Assembly (NCBI GenBank): GCA_022842685.1 | Contig: JALHPC010000013.1 | Span: 1 to 61,753, forward strand | Origin: Candidatus Kapaibacterium sp. | GTDB taxonomy: Bacteria > Bacteroidota > Ignavibacteria > Kapaibacteriales > Kapaibacteriaceae | Direction: 5' to 3' | DNA: 61,753 nucleotides | Shown here: positions 25,177 through 32,983 of the stretch, piece by piece | How the letters are laid out: each line of letters opens with the position of its first letter | Position numbering within the stretch: the first letter of the stretch is position 1 | Translations under genes and position numbers: made by a program | Notes under the pieces: model-generated | The model's database searches: none | Told to the model about the DNA's origin: nothing | What the model saw: the letters and a program-made list of their open reading frames with translations, nothing else

Positions 25177-28173
25177 CTACGCCCCCTCCACCATACGGGC
25201 GCGAAGCGCCTGCGCCGTAGCGTCTCGTATGGCTCCGGCAGGGATGACGCTGCACACTGCCGCAATTGCCGCATCAAGGTCGGCCCGAAAACGCTCGACC
25301 TTGGGCACAAGTTCAGCAATGATTGGCGCGTCGAGCGGAATTTCGATATGACGTTTTCCGAGCTCGACAAACAACCGTAAAATGTGGGCCTCCTCGGCCG
25401 AAGCACACTCAACAATTTCGTCGGCCTTGCCGCCTCGCAACAGCGTAACCTGCCACGTAAACATCGACTGTGCCACGGTAGCGTCGGTGATATAGTCGGG
25501 CACTAACACCACACGTTTATAGGCATCTGGAAGCTGATGGATTGCCACGCCATACCACTCCCGCAGTGGCTCGAGTTTATGACGTTCCAGCAATTCGTAC
25601 TCGAGGGCCTCAACTAAAAACCGCTGTGCGTCGCAGCCCTGCCAAAATACCAGTAGCAGTCGAAGCATGGTGCGCTGTTCTTCGAGGGTTAGGCCCAGCA
25701 TCATTTCCATAAACCACTTGTCGACGCCACGTCGGTCGCGCTGCATGCCGTCAATGCTTATCGCGTCAGCGTCGGCAGTGCCCCATTCCACATCGATGGT
25801 TTGTAGGGGGCGTCGCAAAAACGAGCGGTGACGCCCGGGGTGGACGCCGCCGAGTGCCGATGGGATAGGTACTGGTACAACTTCGGCGTCACGCACGGTA
25901 ACGTCGGCACGGTGCCGACGCTCGCGAAACAGGGCATCGAAGAATAAACCAGGAGTGGCGTTAAGCCACAGGGCTAGGGGCTGGGCCTGGCGGGGGTCGT
26001 TAAGGACAACGCCCACGGCGGCATCGGAGATAAAGGCAGCGGCCTCGTTGGTGGCAACAATGCGACGTGGATGCTGGCGCTTGGGAATAACAAGGTCGGG
26101 CGCCACCGGTTCGGGCAATACCCACCACGGATTGCGCTGACGCAAGCTTGGTCGCGCATGTATGCCTTGGCGTTCGGCCGCGTCCAACCATGCACGCATG
26201 GCCGTGCCGTCCAAGGTTGGGTCGCCATCGGGCACAAGTAGCAGTCGGCGGTCGGTGTCGGGCAAACCCGTGATGCTCGTAACGTCGTCGGCATCGGTAA
26301 TGATGATGTTGTCGACGGCGTGGCCACTCATAAGCGTGCGCTGCCAATATCGTGGCTCGAAACCTTGGCTGGCAACGTCGGCAGCGTCGACGATAAAGAC
26401 GTCGTTGGCGCCGGTGCGCAGTCCGTTAACAACCGTGCCGTAGTCGTCGAGGCGACCAAGCTTGCCTGCCGCCTTGTGTAAGATGCGCGCCAGCACGTCG
26501 GGCGGAACAGAGAAGGGATACCAGCCACCGTCGGACGCTGCTGCGGCTGCTAGCCGTGCATGGTCGATATGGCGGACGACGGCTTCGGCGTTGTTCTTGC
26601 CGCGATCGGAGGCAGATAGGTAGCGGATAAAGGTCTCGATGCCCGACACACGTTTGGCATCGCGCTCGCGCGCCACGCCGCAGGGCAAGAAGAAACTTTC
26701 GAAGGTCTTACGCATGGTAACGAATCGCACGGGGCGCTCTTCGGCGTTGGCCTCGGCCGCCGAGGTGGCAGCGCTGCGCTTACGAGCAACGATACAGCAC
26801 ACGCCTGCATCGGGATGGGCCAACGGCTGACCGTCGCTGGTAATAACCCACTCTACAGCAAAGCCCTCGGCAAGGGTGGTTCGTAGTGCCGCCCACGACG
26901 CTCCGTACAGGGCAGCTAGGGGCAGCACAAGCACGACGGCTGCAGTGTCGGCAAGGTGAAGCTGCGAAAGCAGTAGGCGCAGACGGTGACGCTCCGAAGG
27001 GTCGGTAGTTGCCGCGCACACAAGGTCCCACGGCCTATCAAGCACGGCGCGTCGCCGCAGCAGGTGAATGCCGTCGGCACTGTCTAAACGTCCAGCCGTG
27101 CGCAGCACGGCATGCCGCTCGTCGTCGCTCGTGGGTACGTACACGTATGATTCTGGCGGCATGGCGCCCGACGAATCGGCGAGTACATTAGCGCGGACGC
27201 TAAAGAGTCCATTGGCAGCGCCCAGTTCCAACAGCGTGGGGGCCTGCGTGGGCGTCATGGTGCGCAGGGCCATGCGTAGCCCAACGTCAACAAGGTCAAT
27301 CACGGGTGCAGCAACGTGACGCGTGCCACTGGTCCACTGCAAGTATGCGTCGACGGCGCGATGCAGGGCTAGGTCGTCGAGGCGCGACGGTTCGACGCGA
27401 TGGATGATGCTGCACAGATCGGCCAGGGCCATACGAAACACCGACGTGTGGTCGGGGGAAATCCGCACGTCGTCGACCGACGCCGGAAAGACCGTATGGC
27501 CGGCAACGCGGGCGGCGCGAAAGTAAGCGCCGACGATATCGAGCATTAGCCGAGGATTCTTTAGGCGATAGGGAATCCGAAGCGGGTCGAGCGTTTCTTC
27601 GTTGCGCATCTGGATAAGCCCATAGGCCAGCACACTCGTGGCAAGGCGTACGACGGCCGTGCGCTGCCGCGGCGACATGTCGGTACAAGCCACGAGTTCG
27701 GAGGTGACGTGACGCAGGCGTTCTTCGAAGAACTCTTCGGGCGTAAGTCGAACGTTTTGCGCTTGTGCGTCGACCATGGCAATGACAACGTTGCGCAGGG
27801 CAGGCGCCAGCAATGCCGGTTGTTCCGAAAGCAGGGCCTGATGCAACACCTGTTCTTCGTCGGGTGCTCGACGCGTCATAGCGGCAACGTCGAACACCAC
27901 AGCTCGGCGCAGGGTACACATCATGGCCAGCGGGGCCTGTAGGCGAGCGGCAGCCGTGCGCAGGCGGTCGCGGGCTGCGTCGTCGTAGGGATCGTCGTCG
28001 GGCAACCGAACATCGACAACGCATAGCAGGGTCTCGCCTTGTCGTATTGCCAGCCACGACCCGTCGACCATAGGGTGATCGTGGGCCGTTAGGTCGCCTT
28101 CGTGATGACGAAGGGCCCGTTGTAACGCGTCGAGCGCTACATGGCGAGCTTCGGCATATCGTTCGCTCAACAT
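25177..28173 (-). CDS. degenerate type IIG restriction-modification-like protein (N6-methylase fold, target-recognition domain)
   Basis: 998 aa. Order of parts resembles Eco57I/TaqI-like fusion enzymes: residues 30-100 look like an HsdR-type nuclease start but with VDVRLP where E-x-K is expected; a helical region 150-300; a methylase core with motif I reduced to LELGAANGLF (315-324); the catalytic NPPY position is occupied by WDLVCAATTDPS (382-393); then VLVLPLAALYG and HPDAGVCCIVARK as in intact N6-methylases. Residues of about 590-800 match a TaqI-like recognition domain (LRTGANDVFIV, WWVLPEPVAPDLVIPKR). No NPPY or NPPF occurs anywhere. I infer a DNA-binding protein without methylase activity. 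It sits 3 bases after glmM and 36 before dprA. Confidence 0.65.
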   Translation of the reverse strand: MLSERYAEARHVALDALQRALRHHEGDLTAHDHPMVDGSWLAIRQGETLLCVVDVRLPDDDPYDDAARDRLRTAAARLQAPLAMMCTLRRAVVFDVAAMTRRAPDEEQVLHQALLSEQPALLAPALRNVVIAMVDAQAQNVRLTPEEFFEERLRHVTSELVACTDMSPRQRTAVVRLATSVLAYGLIQMRNEETLDPLRIPYRLKNPRLMLDIVGAYFRAARVAGHTVFPASVDDVRISPDHTSVFRMALADLCSIIHRVEPSRLDDLALHRAVDAYLQWTSGTRHVAAPVIDLVDVGLRMALRTMTPTQAPTLLELGAANGLFSVRANVLADSSGAMPPESYVYVPTSDDERHAVLRTAGRLDSADGIHLLRRRAVLDRPWDLVCAATTDPSERHRLRLLLSQLHLADTAAVVLVLPLAALYGASWAALRTTLAEGFAVEWVITSDGQPLAHPDAGVCCIVARKRSAATSAAEANAEERPVRFVTMRKTFESFFLPCGVARERDAKRVSGIETFIRYLSASDRGKNNAEAVVRHIDHARLAAAAASDGGWYPFSVPPDVLARILHKAAGKLGRLDDYGTVVNGLRTGANDVFIVDAADVASQGFEPRYWQRTLMSGHAVDNIIITDADDVTSITGLPDTDRRLLLVPDGDPTLDGTAMRAWLDAAERQGIHARPSLRQRNPWWVLPEPVAPDLVIPKRQHPRRIVATNEAAAFISDAAVGVVLNDPRQAQPLALWLNATPGLFFDALFRERRHRADVTVRDAEVVPVPIPSALGGVHPGRHRSFLRRPLQTIDVEWGTADADAISIDGMQRDRRGVDKWFMEMMLGLTLEEQRTMLRLLLVFWQGCDAQRFLVEALEYELLERHKLEPLREWYGVAIHQLPDAYKRVVLVPDYITDATVAQSMFTWQVTLLRGGKADEIVECASAEEAHILRLFVELGKRHIEIPLDAPIIAELVPKVERFRADLDAAIAAVCSVIPAGAIRDATAQALRARMVEGA

Positions 28174-28176
28174 GGA

Positions 28177-29550
28177 CTAGGCAAGGCGAGTATGCAGTTG
28201 TACAACAGCGTCGACCATGGCCTCGACGCCAGCGTCGTCGGGTGCTTCGGCAATGATGCGCAAGATGGGTTCGGTATTGCTGCTGCGCACATGAAGCCAC
28301 CGTTCCGGCCAAGCAAGGTGAATCCCGTCGTCGGTAGATACCGATGCCCCTTGACTCATGGATGATAGGACAAGGTCGAAAAACTGGGCAGCATGGGCAA
28401 GAGAGGCGAGGTCGACCTTGTGCTTACGCATGGCGTAGCTGGGTAGGTTGGCCACGGCAAGCGATAGCGTGGTGTTGCGCATACGTAAGAGCGCCGTGAT
28501 AAGGGCGATGCCAACTAAGCTATCGCGGCCGGCGTGGCAGGCGGGTAGGATGACGCCGCCAGAGCCCTCGCCGCCGATGACGGCGTCGACGGCGCGCATA
28601 CGTTCGATAACGTTGATTTCGCCAACGGGAGAGCGGTAGCAGGATTGACTGTGGGCAGCAGCTACGTCGTCTACAACGCGCGTGGTGGAGTAGTTCACCA
28701 CGCAGGGGCCGTGAGCACCCAAGGCATAGACGGCTTGTGTAGCCAAGGCAATGGTGAGTTCTTCGCCAATGGCAGTGCCTGTTTCGTCAAAGAGCACTAG
28801 GCGGTCGGCATCGGGGTCTACTGCCACACCAAACGCAGCCCCATGCTGTCGTGTGGCAGCGGCAAGGTCGGCAAGGTTCTGCGGAAGCGGCTCGGGCGTA
28901 TGCGGGAAACGTCCACTGCCATCGCAGTACAGCTCAACAACCGAATAGCCCAGGCGGCGTAGCAGGGTGGGTACAATGACGGAGCCGGAGGCATTGACGG
29001 CGTCGACAACGACGGTGTGGCCGCTGGCGGCAGGGATGGTGATATTGGCATCGGCAGCAAGTGCTTCGACGGCGTCGAGCACACGTTGGATGTGTACGTC
29101 GTTGGCATTGGTAACAACGTGCACGGCACCACCTGTGGCCGCAGGTAGACTGCCAAGCGAAAGATGATCGGCAGCGGAATAAAGGGCCGAGGCATCTTCG
29201 GGCGAAAGGAAGACGCCATCATGTCCGATAAACTTCAGACCGTTCCACGCTTCGGGGTTATGGCTGGCGGTAATGCAAACGCCGCCTGCGGCGGCATGGG
29301 TTTCGATGGCTACCTGAACGGTAGGTGTAGTGGCAAGGTCGAGCAGCAGCACCGTGCGTCCTGCCGAGCGCAGGGCTTCTACCACGTGGAGCTGGATGTC
29401 GCGGCCCGAGGGGCGCCCATCACGTCCCACCACGATGGGCCCGTCGGGGCACCGTGCGGCAAAGGCCAGGGCGTGGCGGTGGATAACATCGACGGGCAGA
29501 CTATCGGCCACCGTTGCACGAAGGCCCGAGAGGGAGCGTATCAGAGGCAT
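28177..29550 (-). CDS. glmM: phosphoglucosamine mutase / phosphomannomutase family protein
   Basis: A 457-aa alpha-D-phosphohexomutase. The phosphoserine loop is ITASHNPEAWNGLKF, the metal loop DPDADRLVLFD, the sugar loop GGEGSGGVILP, and the phosphate-binding tail RSSNTEPILRI. GEGSGGV rather than GEQSGH is the form seen in archaeal-type enzymes and many FCB bacteria, so activity toward glucosamine-6-P versus mannose-6-P is open; the cell-wall operon context (murD) favours GlmM. I chose ATG 29550; the longer frame upstream runs into the hairpin array. A TATCTTCG element is 3 nt upstream. Confidence 0.8.
   Translation of the reverse strand: MPLIRSLSGLRATVADSLPVDVIHRHALAFAARCPDGPIVVGRDGRPSGRDIQLHVVEALRSAGRTVLLLDLATTPTVQVAIETHAAAGGVCITASHNPEAWNGLKFIGHDGVFLSPEDASALYSAADHLSLGSLPAATGGAVHVVTNANDVHIQRVLDAVEALAADANITIPAASGHTVVVDAVNASGSVIVPTLLRRLGYSVVELYCDGSGRFPHTPEPLPQNLADLAAATRQHGAAFGVAVDPDADRLVLFDETGTAIGEELTIALATQAVYALGAHGPCVVNYSTTRVVDDVAAAHSQSCYRSPVGEINVIERMRAVDAVIGGEGSGGVILPACHAGRDSLVGIALITALLRMRNTTLSLAVANLPSYAMRKHKVDLASLAHAAQFFDLVLSSMSQGASVSTDDGIHLAWPERWLHVRSSNTEPILRIIAEAPDDAGVEAMVDAVVQLHTRLA
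28342..28352 (+). repeat. CGATGCCCCTT word, copy 4
   Basis: Exact copy inside the glmM gene, antisense to it; coding strand reads QGASV. Confidence 0.8.
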
Positions 29551-29553
29551 GTG

Positions 29554-29561
29554 CGAAGATA
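29554..29561 (-). promoter_or_regulatory. TATCTTCG -7 element of glmM operon
   Basis: Fits TAnnTTyG and ends 3 nt before the glmM ATG, so the glmM-murD operon transcript is probably leaderless. The hairpin array begins directly upstream. Confidence 0.5.
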
Positions 29562-29562
29562 C

Positions 29563-29745
29563 GCGGCTTCGCCGCAGCGACATGCTTCGCATAGTTACGT
29601 GCTGCGCACAGTAACATGCTTCGCATAGTAACATGCTTCGCATAGTTACGGCCTTCGGCCAGTGACATGCTTCGCATAGTTACGGCCTTCGGCCAGCGAC
29701 ATGCTGCGCATAGTAACATGCCTCGCATAGTAACATGCTTCGCAT
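29563..29745. repeat. array 1 of mini-hairpins, 11 units of about 17 bp
   Basis: Eleven units of hairpin plus spacer. Hairpins are ATGCTTCGCAT, GTGCTGCGCAC, GGCCTTCGGCC, GCGGCTTCGCCGC and close variants; spacers are AGTGAC, AGTTAC, AGTAAC or AGCGAC. Stem bases change on both sides together while the C-TTC-G centre is kept in most units. The array fills the whole space between the divergent glmM and pepP promoters. Any frame across it gives a 17-residue repeat peptide, so apparent coding potential is an artefact. Confidence 0.9.
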
Positions 29746-29754
29746 AGGGGTTTG

Positions 29755-29762
29755 TAGATTTG
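29755..29762 (+). promoter_or_regulatory. TAGATTTG -7 element of the Xaa-Pro peptidase gene
   Basis: Perfect TAnnTTTG match ending 3 nt before ATG 29766; probable leaderless start. Its upstream half is the last hairpin of array 1. Confidence 0.55.
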
Positions 29763-29765
29763 CCC

Positions 29766-31187
29766 ATGCCTTACCGCCTATTCACCGCTGCGCTGTTTGC
29801 CCTTGCATTGCTATTGGCTGCGCTGGCAACTGCTCATGCTCAGTTCGACGTACACATCTACGATACCGATGGTGTTCCGCCAAGCGTGTATCGCCAGCGG
29901 CGCGAACGCGTGCTGCAAGCACTAAGCCCACGTACCGCGATGGTGCTGCCAAGTGCCGACGTGCGCAATCGCCAGAACGACGTCGATTACGAATACCGCC
30001 AGAACTCGAACCTGCTCTACCTGTCGGGCTTCCCGTATGCCGGTGGTGCCTTGCTGCTGTCAAACGATGGCCTTACGCTGAACGGCGTGCTACGCCACGA
30101 AGTGCTGTTTGTGCGCGAGCGCAAACGCGACCGCGAAGTGTGGACGGGCGTAGAAATGGGTCCGCGCGAAGCGCAAAACCTGCTTGCCATCGATACGGCC
30201 TTGCCTGCATCCGATTTACTATCCGTCTTGGAAACAGCTCTTGCCAATGTTGATACCCTGATTATTCCCACGCTCCCCACCAAGCTTGTTCCGTTGCCCC
30301 TTGTAGGACTAAACCTGTACGTTGGTGATGTGCTGAAGGAAAAATTGCAAGAGAAATTTCCGAAGCTGACGGTAAAATACGACCCGTCGGTTCTTGCTGC
30401 TATGCGAGAGGTAAAAGACGAGCACGAAATACGACTTTTACAGCGGGCGATTGATGTGAGTATCGAGGGACACCTTGCAGCCATGGGCGTAACCAAGCCC
30501 GGTATTCTCGAATATCAAATCGAAGCGGCAATGGAATATACCTTCCGCGATCGAGGCGCCGAAGATGTTGGCTATCCGTCGATTGTCGGCTCTAGCTACA
30601 ATGCCTGTATTCTGCACTATACGTCCAACCGTAAACAAACCAATGCCGGTGAACTGGTGCTGGCCGACTGCGGCGCAGAGTATCGTGGCTATACGGCCGA
30701 TATTACTCGCACGTGGCCAGTAACGGGACGTTTTACCAACGACCAACGGACAATCTACAACGTTGTACTCGAAGCGCAGGATTCGGGCATAGCCGCTTGT
30801 AAGGCCGGTGCGCCCTTTTCGGCACCTCACCAGGCCGCCCTGGATGTGATTAAAAAGCGGCTGCTGGAATTGGGTGTAATTTCATCGCCAACCGAAGCGC
30901 AACGCTATTTTATGCATGGTACCAGCCATTATTTGGGCCTTGATGTTCACGATCCTGGCACACGCGGGCCACTCAAACCCGGAACGGTTCTTACCGTTGA
31001 ACCCGGAATCTATATTCCATCTGGTAGCCCATGCGATAAACGCTGGTGGAATATCGGAATTCGCATCGAAGACGATATTGTGGTTACGCCCAATGGCCCA
31101 GTAAATATGAGCAGTAAACTACCTCGTGCCGCAGCCGAGATTGAAGCTCTCGTAGGCACTACCCCCAAGTTGCCACAACCGCGTTAG
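29766..31187 (+). CDS. secreted Xaa-Pro aminopeptidase (M24B)
   Basis: 473 aa including signal peptide MPYRLFTAALFALALLLAAL...AHAQ, so the enzyme is exported, unlike cytoplasmic PepP. The N-terminal domain (about 25-200) is the aminopeptidase-P type (DVDYEYRQNSNLLYLSGF). The catalytic pita-bread domain has the metal ligands in VLADCGAEYRGYTADITR, the histidine in FMHGTSHYLGLDVHD, and glutamates in LTVEPGIYIP and IGIRIEDDI. It removes N-terminal residues preceding proline. Its stop overlaps the convergent comF stop by 4 bases. ATG 29766 is preferred over the in-frame TTG 29760. Confidence 0.9.
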   Translation: MPYRLFTAALFALALLLAALATAHAQFDVHIYDTDGVPPSVYRQRRERVLQALSPRTAMVLPSADVRNRQNDVDYEYRQNSNLLYLSGFPYAGGALLLSNDGLTLNGVLRHEVLFVRERKRDREVWTGVEMGPREAQNLLAIDTALPASDLLSVLETALANVDTLIIPTLPTKLVPLPLVGLNLYVGDVLKEKLQEKFPKLTVKYDPSVLAAMREVKDEHEIRLLQRAIDVSIEGHLAAMGVTKPGILEYQIEAAMEYTFRDRGAEDVGYPSIVGSSYNACILHYTSNRKQTNAGELVLADCGAEYRGYTADITRTWPVTGRFTNDQRTIYNVVLEAQDSGIAACKAGAPFSAPHQAALDVIKKRLLELGVISSPTEAQRYFMHGTSHYLGLDVHDPGTRGPLKPGTVLTVEPGIYIPSGSPCDKRWWNIGIRIEDDIVVTPNGPVNMSSKLPRAAAEIEALVGTTPKLPQPR

Positions 31188-31903
31188 GCGGCCGCTACGG
31201 TTGCGGCAATCACGCTGCCCACACCCGATTGCTTTAGACTCCATGCACAGGTGTTGATGGTTGTGCCAGTGGTTAGCACGTCATCCACCACAATTACCGT
31301 GGCTCCAATCAGCGAGTACTCGACGTTGGCAACAATACTGCCGTCGAGATTGTTACGCCGTGCCGCTGCCCCCAGAGCCGTTTGTGTGCCGGTGTAGCGG
31401 TTGCGCCACAACATGTTGGTACTGACAGGAACCTGCATTGCCTCTTCCATACCACGCGCAATACACTCAGCTTGATTGTAGCCACGCTCGCGGCGTCGTG
31501 CCGTATGTATCGGCACTGGCACAAGCACCGCCGCCTGCACACCCCGTAGCACCAGCATTCTACCCACGGCAATACCTACGTGGTAGGCAAGCTTCTTGCG
31601 CCCACCATACTTGATGCCGTGAATAATCTTCATCACGTCGTCCGACGCTTCCCACATGGCATGGGCCTCGTCTATCAACAACGTGGTGGCATCGTGATGG
31701 CGCGCTAGCCCGGCCATCAGCTCGTCCGAACACGCCGCCGGTGGTAACACCTCTACTACTGCATCTAGAATGCCAGGAATGAGCCGTTCTGTGCCCTCAG
31801 ATAAAGGGGCATCGGTAACAGCGCAAGTGCGCGGCAACACAACGTCGGCCACGGCCGTGGCGATACGTCCTATCGTCCGCGCCACGATGGTGCGGACGTC
31901 CAT
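31184..31903 (-). CDS. comF: ComF family phosphoribosyltransferase-like protein
   Basis: A 239-aa ComF-family protein, implicated in natural DNA uptake or in handling the imported strand. The C-terminal phosphoribosyltransferase fold shows LVPVPIHTARRRERGYNQA and IVVDDVLTTGTTINTCA. The usual N-terminal zinc ribbon with CxxC pairs is not intact: only PRTCAVTD and a distant cysteine remain. Six bases downstream of the tryptophan dioxygenase gene on the same strand. A CGATGCCCCTT word lies inside, read as TDAPL. Confidence 0.8.
   Translation of the reverse strand: MDVRTIVARTIGRIATAVADVVLPRTCAVTDAPLSEGTERLIPGILDAVVEVLPPAACSDELMAGLARHHDATTLLIDEAHAMWEASDDVMKIIHGIKYGGRKKLAYHVGIAVGRMLVLRGVQAAVLVPVPIHTARRRERGYNQAECIARGMEEAMQVPVSTNMLWRNRYTGTQTALGAAARRNNLDGSIVANVEYSLIGATVIVVDDVLTTGTTINTCAWSLKQSGVGSVIAATVAAA
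31804..31814 (-). repeat. CGATGCCCCTT word, copy 5
   Basis: Exact copy in the coding direction of comF, encoding part of TDAPL. Confidence 0.8.
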
Positions 31904-31909
31904 GCGGGG

Positions 31910-32983
31910 CTACGAGCGGAGTTCGTTAACAAATTGCAGGCGCTGTGCCACCTCGGTGGGCAACTGCGGCACGTTGGCCTGCGGTATCAGGAAGCTGCTC
32001 AGCGACGTAAGATCATCGAACACACGTTGGCGCATGGTGGTGGCCATCAGATAGTCGAAACCGCTCGACCCTCCAGTACCTACGCGCATGCCTATCATCT
32101 TGCTTACCATGGTGACGTGCCGGAATCGCCACAGCGACACCAAGCTGTCCAGCTCTACGATGGCGTCGAGCACGGCAGCCGGCGTGTGCAGCAACGGCTG
32201 ATGCCGATACGTCCAGATGAAGATTGCGGCCAACGTGGCGCGCTGACTTATCCTGCGTAGTCCTTGAGCTTGTAGGCCCTCGTAACGTGACGCATCGAAC
32301 ATGGCGTCGAAGCCGTCTTCGAGTTTGTTGATTTGCTCCAAGGCCGCTGCTGGGTCATTGCCGTCGGCTTCGGCAACCGCTCGCGTGTCGCGCCGGTCGC
32401 GCTCGAACATGTCGGCAACTGCATTGCGATACTGCTGCCAAAAGGCATACTCGCCATATTCCATAAAGGGCATCTGCTGCAGCCATCGTTCAACGGCACC
32501 AAATAGCGTAGTGTGGCCCTGTGTGTGTTCGTCAACAAATGCTCGCTCCTGCGGCGGTAAACTGTCCATGTAGTTGCGCAGCACACGGCGCTGCTCCTGT
32601 AAGCCCATGGTGCGCTCTAACACCCTAAACTGTGCGCTCTGAAAACCACTGGCGGGGTTCAAGTAGGCCCTGAACTCCATAAACTGTCCAGCCGTCATGG
32701 TTTCCATCAACGTAAACTGCTTGGCCAAATGCTCCATGATAACATTGGTGCGCCGCAGTCGGTGCAGCACTACGCCCATGTCGCTCTCGGGCACGTAGGG
32801 CTTATCCAGTATTCCAATTATGCTGCCCACCTCGTGAAGCACCTGCTTAAACCACAACTCGAAGGTCTGATGCGTGATGATAAACAGCATTTCTTCGTGG
32901 GCTTCGGCACCATGCTTGGCACTTTCGGGCTCTTGCGCACGTAGCAGTTGGTCGATCTTAAGATAGTCTCCGTACCGTATCAT
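31910..32983 (-). CDS. kynA: tryptophan 2,3-dioxygenase
   Basis: A 357-aa heme dioxygenase opening the indole ring of tryptophan to N-formylkynurenine. Family motifs: YGDYLKIDQLL at the start, HEEMLFIITHQTFELWFKQ (substrate site), and FRHVTMVSKMIGMRVGTGGSSG near residue 300, which contains the heme-ligand histidine and the GTGGSSG substrate loop. Slightly longer than classical TDO, as in many FCB bacteria. Its ATG overlaps the stop of the methyltransferase/MTHFR gene (ATGA). No other kynurenine genes are in the window, so the purpose (NAD synthesis or catabolism) is open. Confidence 0.92.
   Translation of the reverse strand: MIRYGDYLKIDQLLRAQEPESAKHGAEAHEEMLFIITHQTFELWFKQVLHEVGSIIGILDKPYVPESDMGVVLHRLRRTNVIMEHLAKQFTLMETMTAGQFMEFRAYLNPASGFQSAQFRVLERTMGLQEQRRVLRNYMDSLPPQERAFVDEHTQGHTTLFGAVERWLQQMPFMEYGEYAFWQQYRNAVADMFERDRRDTRAVAEADGNDPAAALEQINKLEDGFDAMFDASRYEGLQAQGLRRISQRATLAAIFIWTYRHQPLLHTPAAVLDAIVELDSLVSLWRFRHVTMVSKMIGMRVGTGGSSGFDYLMATTMRQRVFDDLTSLSSFLIPQANVPQLPTEVAQRLQFVNELRS

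Noticed and set aside
27296..28312. Minus-strand 338-codon frame overlapping the type IIG-like gene
   Set aside because: Arginine-rich out-of-phase translation of the real gene; lacks any motif.
29563..29745. CRISPR array
   Set aside because: Units are 17 bp with 6-bp spacers that are themselves repeated; no unique spacers of 25-40 bp and no cas genes.
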